8,911 nt of DNA from Alphaproteobacteria bacterium MarineAlpha3_Bin4 (GCA_002938045.1 PTLJ01000046.1:1-8911), one strand, 5' to 3'. Counted from the first letter of the stretch, positions 1 to 7,083 are shown. Notes: generated from the sequence alone by a model not told the origin. Numbers and translations: made by a program.

Positions 1-56
1 AACTAGCTCATGCCGCAGCGCTGCAGAATGACCTCAAAGCGTTTCGCGTTAATTGA
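1..56 (+). CDS. possible 3' end of a plus-strand gene entering from the left
   Basis: One plus-strand frame is open from the window edge to a TGA at 54-56 and reads LAHAAALQNDLKAFRVN. The other two plus frames show no comparable tail. The amphipathic, Ala/Leu-rich end faintly resembles the C-terminus of methyl-accepting chemotaxis proteins, but 17 residues are too few to name a family. The gene would converge on ptsN, 18 nt away. It may simply be a chance open stretch. Confidence 0.25.
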   Translation, partial: LAHAAALQNDLKAFRVN

Positions 57-66
57 GTAGGATCGA

Positions 67-84
67 CGCCGCACTCAGGCGGCG
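67..84 (+). terminator. GC-rich hairpin at the ptsN 3' end, weak terminator candidate
   Basis: A perfect 6-bp stem, CGCCGC (67-72) with GCGGCG (79-84), closes a 6-nt loop that contains the ptsN stop codon. On the plus strand it is followed by a short pyrimidine-rich stretch (tttcctt), which fits termination of a gene arriving from the left. On the minus strand no T-run follows, so it would not be a standard intrinsic terminator for ptsN. Confidence 0.25.
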
Positions 85-539
85 CGCGTTTCCTTGCTTT
101 CGGTGAGGATGGTGTAAAGCGCCTCGGCGCTGTTGGTGCCCCGGAGTTTGTTGCAGACCGACTTGTCGCGCAGCAGGCGTGACACCCGGGCTAGTGCCTT
201 GAGGTGGTCGGCGCCCGCCAGTTCGGGCGCCAACAGGATAAAGATCAGGTCGACCGGGCGTTCGTCAATGGCCTGGTAATCAACCGGCTTTTCGAGGCGT
301 GCAAACACGCCGAAGAGGGTCTCCAGTGTTGGCAGCTTTCCATGTGGGATGGCGATGCCGTTGCCGACACCGGTGGTGCCAAGGCGCTCGCGCTCCATCA
401 GTACGTCGAAGATAGCACGCTCGTGCTGGCCGCAGATGTTGGCCGCATGCGCCGCCAACACCTGAAGCGCCTGCTTCTTGCTGGTCGCCTTTAGGTTGGC
501 GACGATGCTGTCCGTTGTTACGAGATCACGGATCTCCAT
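75..539 (-). CDS. ptsN: PTS IIA-like nitrogen regulatory protein PtsN (EIIA-Ntr)
   Basis: This 154-residue protein has the length and layout of EIIA-Ntr, the last phosphoryl acceptor of the nitrogen phosphotransferase system. It is a cytoplasmic regulator of potassium transport and nitrogen/carbon balance rather than a sugar transporter. The phosphorylated histidine is His66 in the motif GNGIAIPHGK (residues 59-68), followed by the conserved core (RLEKPVDY, VDLIFILLAP). The ATG at 537-539 is preceded by an AAGG-type ribosome binding site about 9 nt upstream and lies 29 nt after hpf, so it is probably the distal gene of the rpoN operon. The rpoN-hpf-ptsN order is a well-known proteobacterial arrangement. 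Nothing suggests damage. Confidence 0.96.
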   Translation of the reverse strand: MEIRDLVTTDSIVANLKATSKKQALQVLAAHAANICGQHERAIFDVLMERERLGTTGVGNGIAIPHGKLPTLETLFGVFARLEKPVDYQAIDERPVDLIFILLAPELAGADHLKALARVSRLLRDKSVCNKLRGTNSAEALYTILTESKETRAA

Positions 540-568
540 GGTCGCACCTTACCTTGCTATTCCGCTGG

Positions 569-1180
569 TCACCTAAGGGGCCGAACGTATGAATTTGAAC
601 CGGTCCGTTCGACCGTATTGGCCGGGTCGATCCAGCCGACGTTGCCGTCCTGACGCCGGTACACCACGTTCAATCCACCGCTCGCCTTGTTTTGGAACAT
701 CACCACCAGCACGTCGGCCAGGTCCATGCGCATAACGGCCTCGCTGACGCTCAACGTCGCGATCTCGGTTGCCATCTCGGCAATTATCGCCGGCTGTGCG
801 TCTTTTGACATCTCTTCGTCCTCGTTCTCGGGCTCGATCACGTATTGCAATGCCGACAGGGCGTCGTTGTGGCCGTGGCCCTTGTGGTGGTTGGTCAACC
901 GTCGCTTGTAGCGTCGTAACTGCTTGGCGATTCGCTCGAGCGCTCCGTCGAAGGCGGCGTAGGGATCGTCCGCATCGGAGCCGCCCTGCACGATCAGGCC
1001 ACGCGGGCCCGGGTGGACCGAGATATCGACCCGTATCCGGTACGCTTCGCGCGTGAATGTCACGCTGGCATCGAGGGCGTGGTTGAAATACTTGCTGACA
1101 GCGTTGTTCAAATGGTCCTCGACATGACCTCGGAGGGCGTCGCCGACATCCAGTTTCTTACCTTTAACGGATATGTCCAT
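569..1180 (-). CDS. hpf: long-form ribosome hibernation promoting factor (HPF/RaiA family)
   Basis: The 203-residue protein has two domains. The N-terminal S30AE/sigma-54 modulation domain (about 1-100) binds the small ribosomal subunit; it includes a basic stretch around KQLRRYKRRL (86-95). An acidic, charged linker (about 115-130) follows. The C-terminal domain (about 145-190) has the hallmark YRRQDGNVGWIDP (174-186). In the long-HPF family this domain pairs two 70S ribosomes into inactive 100S dimers. The family's short forms lack it. The ATG at 1178-1180 has AGGA about 12 nt upstream. The gene follows rpoN after a 201-nt gap and precedes ptsN. Its expression in slow growth may depend on a promoter in that gap; I could not prove one. 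Confidence 0.95.
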   Translation of the reverse strand: MDISVKGKKLDVGDALRGHVEDHLNNAVSKYFNHALDASVTFTREAYRIRVDISVHPGPRGLIVQGGSDADDPYAAFDGALERIAKQLRRYKRRLTNHHKGHGHNDALSALQYVIEPENEDEEMSKDAQPAIIAEMATEIATLSVSEAVMRMDLADVLVVMFQNKASGGLNVVYRRQDGNVGWIDPANTVERTGSNSYVRPLR

Positions 1181-1249
1181 GAATTCAAACGGTCCTGTGA
1201 TAACAAGCCCAGGGATTCAGTAGATGTGGCGGACGCCGATGTTGGCTTA

Positions 1250-1295
1250 CCCCGGGAACCGCGCTATTGAATCGCCCGCAATGGTCCCCGGGAAC
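1250..1295. repeat. two copies of CCCCGGGAAC, 36 bp apart, upstream of hpf
   Basis: The 10-mer CCCCGGGAAC occurs at 1250-1259 and again at 1286-1295 as a perfect direct repeat; each copy contains the palindrome CCCGGG. Both lie in the rpoN-hpf gap, within about 115 nt of the hpf start. On the hpf-coding strand they read GTTCCCGGGG. The pair could be binding sites for a regulator, or chance in a GC-rich region. Confidence 0.4.
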
Positions 1296-1300
1296 TTCAA

Positions 1301-1326
1301 GAGGCCGGAACCTAGTGCCGAGCCTC
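1301..1326 (-). other. hairpin in the rpoN-hpf gap
   Basis: GAGGC (1301-1305) pairs with GCCTC (1322-1326), and CGG (1306-1308) with CCG (1318-1320), leaving one bulged A (1321) and a 9-nt loop. No T-run follows on the minus strand, so it is not a clear intrinsic terminator. It could be a 3'-stabilising or partial termination structure after rpoN. It overlaps the candidate hpf promoter, so both readings cannot be equally strong. Confidence 0.3.
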
Positions 1327-1337
1327 GAAGATATCAA
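1309..1337 (-). promoter_or_regulatory. weak candidate sigma-70-type promoter for hpf-ptsN
   Basis: On the minus strand TTGATA (1337-1332, 5 of 6 to the -35 consensus) is separated by 17 nt from TAGGTT (1314-1309, 3 of 6 to the -10 consensus). The spacing is ideal but the -10 is poor. It would start a transcript about 120 nt before hpf. The 201-nt gap is the only one in the cluster large enough for an internal promoter. Confidence 0.25.
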
Positions 1338-1381
1338 TACACCCGAATTTTTGCTTTTTCTAGCTTGCAAAACTCAAAAAT

Positions 1382-2872
1382 TTAGATAGGGGCCGATTTC
1401 GCACGCCGCCGCTGAATCGACGACGGAATGCCCATACCCTCCCGGTATTTGGCCACCGTGCGGCGGGCGATATCGATTCCCTCCGCCTTCAACAGGGTCA
1501 CAATCTTGTCGTCAGAAAGCACCTTCCTCGGCCGCTCCTCGTCTATCATCGCCTTGATCCGGTGGCGCACCGCCGTCGCCGAATGGACGGCGGCGCCGTC
1601 GGTGGCGCTGATCGCCGACGTGAAGAAGTACTTGAGTTCGTAGATGCCCCTGGGCGTGGCTATGTACTTGTTGGACGTCACCCGGCTGACGGTGCTTTCG
1701 TGCATCTCGATCTCGTCGGCGATGTTGCGCAGTACCAGAGGTTTGAGGTGTTGCACGCCGTGGCGGAAGAAGCTGTCCTGCTGGCGTACAAGTTCGGTCG
1801 CTACCTTTAGAATCGTGGTGGCGCGTTGATGCAATGACTTGACCAGCCAATTGGCTGAGTTGAACTGCTCGATAATATACTGTTTTTCCTTTTTCGTCCG
1901 GGCCTTGCGGCTGACCAGTGCGTGGTACTGATTGTTGACCAGAACCCGAGGCAGAGTCTCGGAGTTGAGTTCGACGATCCAACCGCCACCGGGCTGGGGC
2001 CGCATCAGGACGTCGGGCGTAATCGGTTGCGCGATGCCATGGTCAAAAGCAAGCGCCGGTTTGGGGTCGAGGGCCTTGATCTCGGCGATCATATCGGCGA
2101 CGTCTTTGGCGTCGGCGCCGCACGCCTTCATGAGCCCGTTCAAGTCGTGCGTCGCTAGCAAATCGAGATGATTGAGGAACATCTGCATGCAGGGATCGAG
2201 CCGATTGCGGTCGGCCAGCTGTAGGGCTAGGCACTCCGCCAGGGTGCGGGCAAAAATTCCCGGTGGGTCGAACTGTTGCAGGCGCTCGAGCGTCGCTTTG
2301 ACCCGATCCATCGTGCATCCGAGGACCTCAGCCACGGTGTCCAGTTCACCTGCGATATAGCCAGTATCGTCGAGCATGTCGATCAGATGTAGGCCGATCA
2401 GCCGGTCGACGGGGTCGGTCAGGTCCATCGCCAACTGCCTGGTAAGATGGTCGCGCAGCGTCTCGCTTTCGGAGAGGATTTGCTCGATGTTCGGCTGTAG
2501 GGCGTCGAAGCCGCCGCCGTATCCAGCCTCGGCGAAGGAGGTCGGCGACTGCGGCAAATAGGTCTCCTCGATTAGATCGGCGCCGCCATCGTTGGTGTAA
2601 TGGTTGTTGTAATCGACGTCGAGTCCGGCCTCGGTTGAGATCTTGGCCGGCTGGGCGGCCTCAAAATCGGTACTTTCGAAGCCGCTAGCGTCGTCGCCAA
2701 CAACATCTTCGCCCTCGTCGCATTCCAGCATCGGGTTTTCCTGCAGCTCTTCAGCGATGTATTCGGCAAGCTCCAGGTTGGAGAGCTGCAGGAGCTTGAT
2801 TGCCTGCTGCAGCTGCGGCGTCATCACCAGGGCCTGGGTTTGGCGCTGATCGAGGCGAAGAGTCAGCGCCAT
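1382..2872 (-). CDS. rpoN: RNA polymerase sigma-54 factor RpoN
   Basis: The 496-residue protein has the full sigma-54 layout. Region I is Gln/Leu-rich (residues 1-50, starting MALTLRLDQRQTQALVMTPQ) and receives the signal from ATP-driven activators. An acidic linker (about 51-110) follows. The core-binding domain spans roughly 120-310. A helix-turn-helix lies around 382-404 (IADEIEMHESTVSRVTSNKY), and the diagnostic RpoN box ARRTVAKYRE at 469-478 contacts the -24 element. The ATG at 2870-2872 has GGAG 7 nt upstream, and the gene starts 21 nt after lptB, so it is likely cotranscribed with the lipopolysaccharide export genes. The protein directs polymerase to -24/-12 promoters for nitrogen and other regulated functions. 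Length and motifs are intact. Confidence 0.98.
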   Translation of the reverse strand: MALTLRLDQRQTQALVMTPQLQQAIKLLQLSNLELAEYIAEELQENPMLECDEGEDVVGDDASGFESTDFEAAQPAKISTEAGLDVDYNNHYTNDGGADLIEETYLPQSPTSFAEAGYGGGFDALQPNIEQILSESETLRDHLTRQLAMDLTDPVDRLIGLHLIDMLDDTGYIAGELDTVAEVLGCTMDRVKATLERLQQFDPPGIFARTLAECLALQLADRNRLDPCMQMFLNHLDLLATHDLNGLMKACGADAKDVADMIAEIKALDPKPALAFDHGIAQPITPDVLMRPQPGGGWIVELNSETLPRVLVNNQYHALVSRKARTKKEKQYIIEQFNSANWLVKSLHQRATTILKVATELVRQQDSFFRHGVQHLKPLVLRNIADEIEMHESTVSRVTSNKYIATPRGIYELKYFFTSAISATDGAAVHSATAVRHRIKAMIDEERPRKVLSDDKIVTLLKAEGIDIARRTVAKYREGMGIPSSIQRRRAKSAPI

Positions 2873-2893
2873 TTTTCCACTCCGAAACGGATT

Positions 2894-3697
2894 TTAAAGC
2901 CTAAACCGGTCACCCAGATATACGCGCCGGACGTCCTCGTTGCCGACGATATCAGACGGCGCGCCCTCCATCAGCATCATGCCGTCATGAATGATATAGG
3001 CACGGTCGATGACATCGATAGTTTCTCTCACGTTGTGGTCGGTGATCAGGACGCCGATGCCGCGGTCCTTGAGGTGGGCGACTAGGTCGCGGATATCGCC
3101 GACGGCGATCGGGTCGATGCCGGCGAACGGCTCGTCGAACAGCACGAAATGCGGGTTCGACGCTAATGAGCGGGAGATTTCGACCCGCCGGCGCTCACCG
3201 CCCGACAGCGCCATTGCCGGCGTGCGGCGCAGGTGAGTAATCGAGAACTCAGCCAACAGGGCCTCAAGGATGGCCTCGCGCCGCTCGCGCGATCTCTCCA
3301 CCACTTCGAGCACGGAGCGGATGTTGTTCTCCACTGACAGGCCTCTGAAGATCGACGACTCCTGCGGCAGATAGCCGATGCCTAGCCGGGCGCGTCGGTA
3401 CATGGGCAACCCGGTGATGTCATCGCCATCGAGGATGATGCTGCCTTCGTCTGGCGGCAGCAACCCGGTGATGATGTAAAAACACGTTGTCTTGCCGGCG
3501 CCGTTGGGGCCCAGCAACCCGACTACCTCGCCGCGCTGGACCTCCATGCTGACGCTGCGCACCACGGGACGCTTCTTGAACCGCTTGCCGATGTTTTCGA
3601 CAATTAACCCGCGATTGTCGGTGACCAGCTGCGGTTCGCCGCCGGGCATCGCCGGATCACAGAATGACGCGGAAAACGGAGTTGTTCTGTCGTCCAT
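2894..3697 (-). CDS. lptB: lipopolysaccharide export ABC transporter ATPase LptB
   Basis: This is the cytoplasmic ATPase of the LptB2FGC transporter, which extracts lipopolysaccharide from the inner membrane. All ABC motifs are present: Walker A GPNGAGKTT (63-71), Q-loop PQE (111-113), signature LSGGE (164-168), Walker B FVLFDEP (184-190) and the switch histidine in TDHN (His221). At 267 residues it is about 25 longer than the E. coli protein; the extra length is an N-terminal tail before GLIVENIGKRF (30-40). The chosen ATG (3695-3697) has only a modest AGG about 10 nt upstream. An internal ATG at codon 17 (3647-3649) is possible but has no better ribosome binding site. LptF and LptG are not in this window. 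Confidence 0.96.
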   Translation of the reverse strand: MDDRTTPFSASFCDPAMPGGEPQLVTDNRGLIVENIGKRFKKRPVVRSVSMEVQRGEVVGLLGPNGAGKTTCFYIITGLLPPDEGSIILDGDDITGLPMYRRARLGIGYLPQESSIFRGLSVENNIRSVLEVVERSRERREAILEALLAEFSITHLRRTPAMALSGGERRRVEISRSLASNPHFVLFDEPFAGIDPIAVGDIRDLVAHLKDRGIGVLITDHNVRETIDVIDRAYIIHDGMMLMEGAPSDIVGNEDVRRVYLGDRFRL

Positions 3698-3750
3698 TTG
3701 AATCGTGCCTACTCGATTGCTCCTAGGATATCACTTAATTTTTCTTTATT

Positions 3751-4551
3751 TTACCTTTTTTCCTTTTTCTTACCCGGCTGAATCAGGCCACGAACACGGT
3801 CCTTGCAACTGTGCAGCGTACTGACACCGGTGTTGAGGTTGATCTCCGCGCGGCATCCATTGAGGACGTTGGCGTCGCGGATGATCTTGACCGCGCCGAT
3901 CAGTGTCGCAATGCCGCTTTCAACGTTGTAGACGGCCCGCTCCGATATTGCCACCTCGCTGCCGGTCTCAACCTTCACCCGATCAAAGGCCTCGACCCGG
4001 TAGACCCGCGGCTCGCCCTTCTCGTCGGGACGGAAATAGGCGGCTAACACGTCGGCGCGCAGACGCTTCTCACCACGCACGGCGAAGGCGTTACCGCGTG
4101 CGACGGCGATCTGCTTGGCCTCCCAGAATTCGAGCTGCTTGTCGGCGGTAATCACGTCGGTCGGTGTCACCAACTGCAGCTTGCCTTCGCTCAACACCAG
4201 AATCGCGTTGTCGACGTCGTAGACGGCCTTGCCGCCGAAGGCCTTGCCGTTGGGGCTAACGATGCGGACCTTGCCGAGCGCGTCGAGGCGCCAGATATCG
4301 GTGCCGCCGTTCGCCTTCTCGCGATAATATGCGCGGAGCTCGTCAGCGTGGACGGTGACCTCTCCGCGGACCGCGCGTGCGTTGCCACGAGCGATAAAAA
4401 CCAGCCGCTCTTGGTGCCACTCGAGGCCATCGTCAGCGAAGACTTCGATCGGCGCGTCTCCGTTGCCGGAGAAATTGAGGCTCTGCGCCTGCGCCGTGAC
4501 GGCCGACAACAAAAGCGCGGCAAGGGCGGCGATCGCGAACAATTGGTTCAT
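3751..4551 (-). CDS. lptA: periplasmic lipopolysaccharide bridge protein LptA (OstA-like)
   Basis: LptA forms the periplasmic bridge that carries lipopolysaccharide from LptC to the outer-membrane LptD. The protein begins with a signal peptide (hydrophobic about 4-19, likely cleaved after AQA at 20-22), followed by OstA-type beta-jellyroll sequence. At 266 residues it is clearly longer than the 185-residue E. coli LptA. Two segments are visibly similar: ARGNARAVRGE (54-64) to about 120, and ARGNAFAVRGE (151-161) to about 217. The family-typical end (RAEINLNTGVSTL) is followed by a lysine-rich tail, KKKEKR. Its ATG overlaps the lptC stop by 4 nt (ATGA), which points to translational coupling. 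Two cysteines (233, 249) could form a disulfide. Function is assigned from fold, signal peptide and neighbours. Confidence 0.93.
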   Translation of the reverse strand: MNQLFAIAALAALLLSAVTAQAQSLNFSGNGDAPIEVFADDGLEWHQERLVFIARGNARAVRGEVTVHADELRAYYREKANGGTDIWRLDALGKVRIVSPNGKAFGGKAVYDVDNAILVLSEGKLQLVTPTDVITADKQLEFWEAKQIAVARGNAFAVRGEKRLRADVLAAYFRPDEKGEPRVYRVEAFDRVKVETGSEVAISERAVYNVESGIATLIGAVKIIRDANVLNGCRAEINLNTGVSTLHSCKDRVRGLIQPGKKKEKR

Positions 4552-5261
4552 CGCGCGGTTCTGTTGGCGCCCGGGAAGAACACCACCGTTGCGCGGCCGG
4601 TGAAATAGATGATCTTGCCCCTGTCGATGAGTCGGAACCCCTCGGCTTTGAGATTGCCGAACGGCCCCTGGCCGTTAACTGTTTCGTTACCGGCAGCGAC
4701 TCTCTTCTTTAGATCGATGGCCGCCTTCTGAGTGCGGAACTCGTAACCGGAATCGTGATACAAATTGACCGCGCCAGCCAGATCGAGGGTGCTATTGGTG
4801 CTGTCGTAGAGGCCTGTTTCTGCCGTTAGCACCAGCCAGGTGCCGTTGTCGAGGCTGATGTCTGCCTTTGGCATCTCGAGCTCGAAGCTGGTAACGTTGC
4901 TCTCTATCTTGCGCGCCAAGTCGGCGGTGACCGAAAACGCCCGGTCGTTCTTGTCGGTGCCCACGTAACGCGCGTTGATCATCGCCGGATCGTCGGTGTC
5001 GCTGATCCGAAGCGCCGAGAAACCGATGCGGAAGCCGAGATCGGAGGTGTTCAAGAGCGGCCAAAGGACGATCAACCCGACCATTACGATGGCACCCGCC
5101 GGCAACAGCCATTTCATCGTACTGACGAAGCCGCTGTAGGCGCGATTGCGCGTACGGCGAGTGACCGACCTCGATGTGATCCGCGCGCGCCGGTCGGTAG
5201 CTGCCAACACCGCGTCGCGGAATCCCGCGGCGGCAGGCTGAGGATCGGTGCGGGTGTCCAA
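4548..5261 (-). CDS. lptC: lipopolysaccharide export membrane anchor LptC
   Basis: LptC is the single-pass inner-membrane protein that receives lipopolysaccharide from LptB2FG and passes it to LptA. A basic cytoplasmic tail (about 1-48) precedes one membrane helix (about 50-70, WLLPAGAIVMVGLIVLWPLL). A periplasmic beta-rich domain follows, with family-typical patterns (MINARYVGTDK, ETGLYD). The start is a TTG at 5259-5261. It is the first possible start, because the in-frame kdsD stop lies only seven sense codons upstream. AAGG sits about 10 nt before it. A GTG at codon 18 (5208-5210) or the ATG at codon 49 (5115-5117) are alternatives; the last would leave the helix at the very N-terminus, as in the short enterobacterial LptC. 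Confidence 0.9.
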   Translation of the reverse strand: MDTRTDPQPAAAGFRDAVLAATDRRARITSRSVTRRTRNRAYSGFVSTMKWLLPAGAIVMVGLIVLWPLLNTSDLGFRIGFSALRISDTDDPAMINARYVGTDKNDRAFSVTADLARKIESNVTSFELEMPKADISLDNGTWLVLTAETGLYDSTNSTLDLAGAVNLYHDSGYEFRTQKAAIDLKKRVAAGNETVNGQGPFGNLKAEGFRLIDRGKIIYFTGRATVVFFPGANRTAR

Positions 5262-5282
5262 GGCAGGGCGCCCTTGGCCGGC

Positions 5283-6293
5283 TCAGGCGACGCCCGCGCG
5301 CAGGCAGTCATGGATATGGATAACGCCGAGCAGCTTTGTGTTCTCGACCACAAACAGGTTGGTGATCGCGGCCGTGTTCATCAGGCCGAGCGCCTCGCTG
5401 GCGAGCGTGTCCGAGCCGATTGTTTTGGCGCCGCCGGTCATCACATCGGAGGCGCTCAGCTCGAGTAGTTTGCTCGACATGTGACGGCGCAGATCACCGT
5501 CGGTGATGACGCCTTCGAGGCGGCCGTCACCGTCGACGACGCCGACGCAACCGAGGCGCTTCGCGGTCATCACCAGAAGCGTCTGATCCATCTTCATGTC
5601 GCCTGAGACGAGCGGAAGCTCGTCGCCCGAATGCATCAGGTCGGCGACCTTGAGCAGCCGCCGACCGAGCTTACCGCCGGGGTGCAGGACGCGGAAGTCG
5701 GCCGGCGAGAACCCCTTGCGCTCGAGCAGCGCCACCGCGATGGCGTCGCCCAGCGCCAACAACAGTGTAGTCGAGGTCGTCGGCGCTAGGCCCATGGGGC
5801 AGGCCTCGGGAGCGTCGGGCAGCACTAGCGACACTGACGCCGCGTCGGCGAGCGCGCTGTTGGCGCTCGACGTTACCGAGATCAGCGGGATCTCGAAGCG
5901 CTTCGCGTAAGCGACGATGTCGGCGAGCTCCGTTGTCTCGCCCGAATTGGAGAGGGCGAACACAGCGTCGTCCGTTGTGATCATCCCAAGATCACCGTGC
6001 GAGGCCTCGCCGGGATGCACGAATAGTGCCGGCGTTCCTGTCGATGCTAGCGTGGCGGCGATCTTGCGCCCGACGTGGCCGCTCTTGCCCATGCCAGTCA
6101 CTACCACCCGCCCGGACACGTCGGCCAACATATCAAGTGTCGAGATCAAGGCTTCGCCCAGACCGGCGCTGAGCGCTAACAGTGCCTCAGCCTCGGTGTT
6201 GAGGACCCGCTTCGCCGACTCGAGGCCGGTTTCCGCTTCGGGGCTATAGGCCGACCGTCGGCCGGAGCGTTTTGGTGCAGTGGGTGGGCTCAT
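5283..6293 (-). CDS. kdsD: D-arabinose-5-phosphate isomerase (KpsF/GutQ family)
   Basis: The enzyme interconverts ribulose-5-phosphate and arabinose-5-phosphate, the first step towards Kdo in the lipopolysaccharide inner core. The 336 residues comprise a SIS sugar-isomerase domain (about 57-190) and two CBS domains (about 214-272 and 280-336). The residues I align with the catalytic set known for E. coli KdsD are all present: Lys70 (GMGKSG), Glu119 (NSGET), Glu163 (PEACP) and His204 (LHPGG). The ATG (6291-6293) has only a weak GGA upstream. It is the first gene after the strong promoter at 6387-6415, and lptC begins 21 nt beyond its stop. kdsD, gutQ and kpsF paralogues are hard to tell apart by sequence alone; the lpt context favours kdsD. 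Confidence 0.95.
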   Translation of the reverse strand: MSPPTAPKRSGRRSAYSPEAETGLESAKRVLNTEAEALLALSAGLGEALISTLDMLADVSGRVVVTGMGKSGHVGRKIAATLASTGTPALFVHPGEASHGDLGMITTDDAVFALSNSGETTELADIVAYAKRFEIPLISVTSSANSALADAASVSLVLPDAPEACPMGLAPTTSTTLLLALGDAIAVALLERKGFSPADFRVLHPGGKLGRRLLKVADLMHSGDELPLVSGDMKMDQTLLVMTAKRLGCVGVVDGDGRLEGVITDGDLRRHMSSKLLELSASDVMTGGAKTIGSDTLASEALGLMNTAAITNLFVVENTKLLGVIHIHDCLRAGVA

Positions 6294-6386
6294 TGTAGTC
6301 CGTTTTTTGATCCCGTGGCCGGTTGCCGCCGAAAACCCGCAGAATGGGTCGGAAAGTCATAGCTTTTAGGTAACGGTGATTGATGA

Positions 6387-6415
6387 ATTATGCCCCCGTG
6401 GCAGGAAAAGGTCAA
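6387..6415 (-). promoter_or_regulatory. sigma-70-type promoter of the kdsD-lpt-rpoN operon
   Basis: On the minus strand TTGACC (6415-6410) is followed, after exactly 17 nt, by CATAAT (6392-6387). Each box matches the consensus at five of six positions. The predicted start is near 6380, giving a leader of roughly 85 nt before kdsD. It lies in the 151-nt gap between rnd and kdsD and points into the operon. I see no convincing intrinsic terminator between rnd and this promoter, so readthrough from rnd is possible. Confidence 0.7.
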
Positions 6416-6444
6416 TAAAATCCGCACCTTAATGGGATTTGCCA

Positions 6445-7083
6445 TCAGTGGGCGAAGATATCGCCCTCGTCCCAGCCGCTAAGGTCGAGTTCGGCCCTTA
6501 TGGCCAGGAACTCGAAACACGCCCGGGCCAATTCGGCCCGGCCTTCGCGTTCCAACATAATCTCGAAGCGGTTGCGCAACTGATGCAGATGCAATACGTC
6601 GCAGGCTGCGTATTCGAGTTGCTCGGACGTCAGCTCGGCGGCCGCCCAGTCGGTCAATTGCTGTTCCTTCGAGAGCTCGACGCCCAAAAGCTCACGGGTG
6701 ACATCTTTGAGGCCGTGCCGGTCGGTGTAGGTGCGGGTCAGCTTTGACGCGATCTTGGTGCAATAGACCGGCGCCACGGTGACGCCGAGGTAGCGTTTTA
6801 GGATGGCGATGTCAAAGCGCGCGTAATGGAAGATCTTGGTAACGCCAGGATTCGTCAGCACCGCTTTCAGGTTGGGCGCATCGTAGGCGCCGTCAGCGAA
6901 CTGGACCAGATGGCAGACGCCGTCCCCGTTCGACAGTTGGGCGACACACAGCCGGTCACGAAGCGGGTTGAGGCCCTGGGTCTCGGTATCGGCGGCGACC
7001 ACGGCGCCGAAGTCGAGCCCTCCGGGCAGGTCGCCGCGATGCAGTTCGATCAACTTGGGTTTAGCTTTCAGCAGTTTTGGCAA
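6445..7083 (-). CDS. rnd: short ribonuclease D (DEDDy 3'-5' exonuclease)
   Basis: The protein is a DEDDy-type 3'-5' exoribonuclease, the family that trims tRNA 3' ends and other stable RNAs. The acidic residues are visible: Asp32 and Glu34 in ADTETQGL, Asp91 in HYARFDIAIL, and Tyr158 plus Asp162 in EYAACDVLHL. At 212 residues it consists of the exonuclease domain alone and lacks the C-terminal HRDC domains of E. coli RNase D (about 375 residues); the short form is usual in alphaproteobacteria. The frame has no ATG near its start. The first available codon is TTG at 7081-7083, just after an in-frame TAA; a TTG at codon 11 (7051-7053) is also possible, and neither has a clear ribosome binding site. 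It lies 42 nt after the tRNA-Leu gene on the same strand. Confidence 0.92.
   Translation of the reverse strand: MPKLLKAKPKLIELHRGDLPGGLDFGAVVAADTETQGLNPLRDRLCVAQLSNGDGVCHLVQFADGAYDAPNLKAVLTNPGVTKIFHYARFDIAILKRYLGVTVAPVYCTKIASKLTRTYTDRHGLKDVTRELLGVELSKEQQLTDWAAAELTSEQLEYAACDVLHLHQLRNRFEIMLEREGRAELARACFEFLAIRAELDLSGWDEGDIFAH

Noticed and set aside
1300..1330. Possible sigma-54 promoter before hpf on the minus strand (GGCAC, then TAGG, then TTCC)
   Set aside because: The -12 GC is replaced by CG and the spacing between the GGCAC block and the TT is one base short of the consensus, so it is only a near miss.
1346..1382. AT-rich inverted repeat (AATTTTTG / CAAAAATT) at the rpoN stop codon
   Set aside because: The stem is almost all A-T with a 21-nt loop, and no T-run follows on the minus strand. 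A stable terminator is unlikely.
1512..1982. 156-codon minus-strand ORF inside rpoN
   Set aside because: It is an alternative frame of rpoN with low-complexity Arg/Gln/His content; rpoN has the correct motifs through the whole interval.
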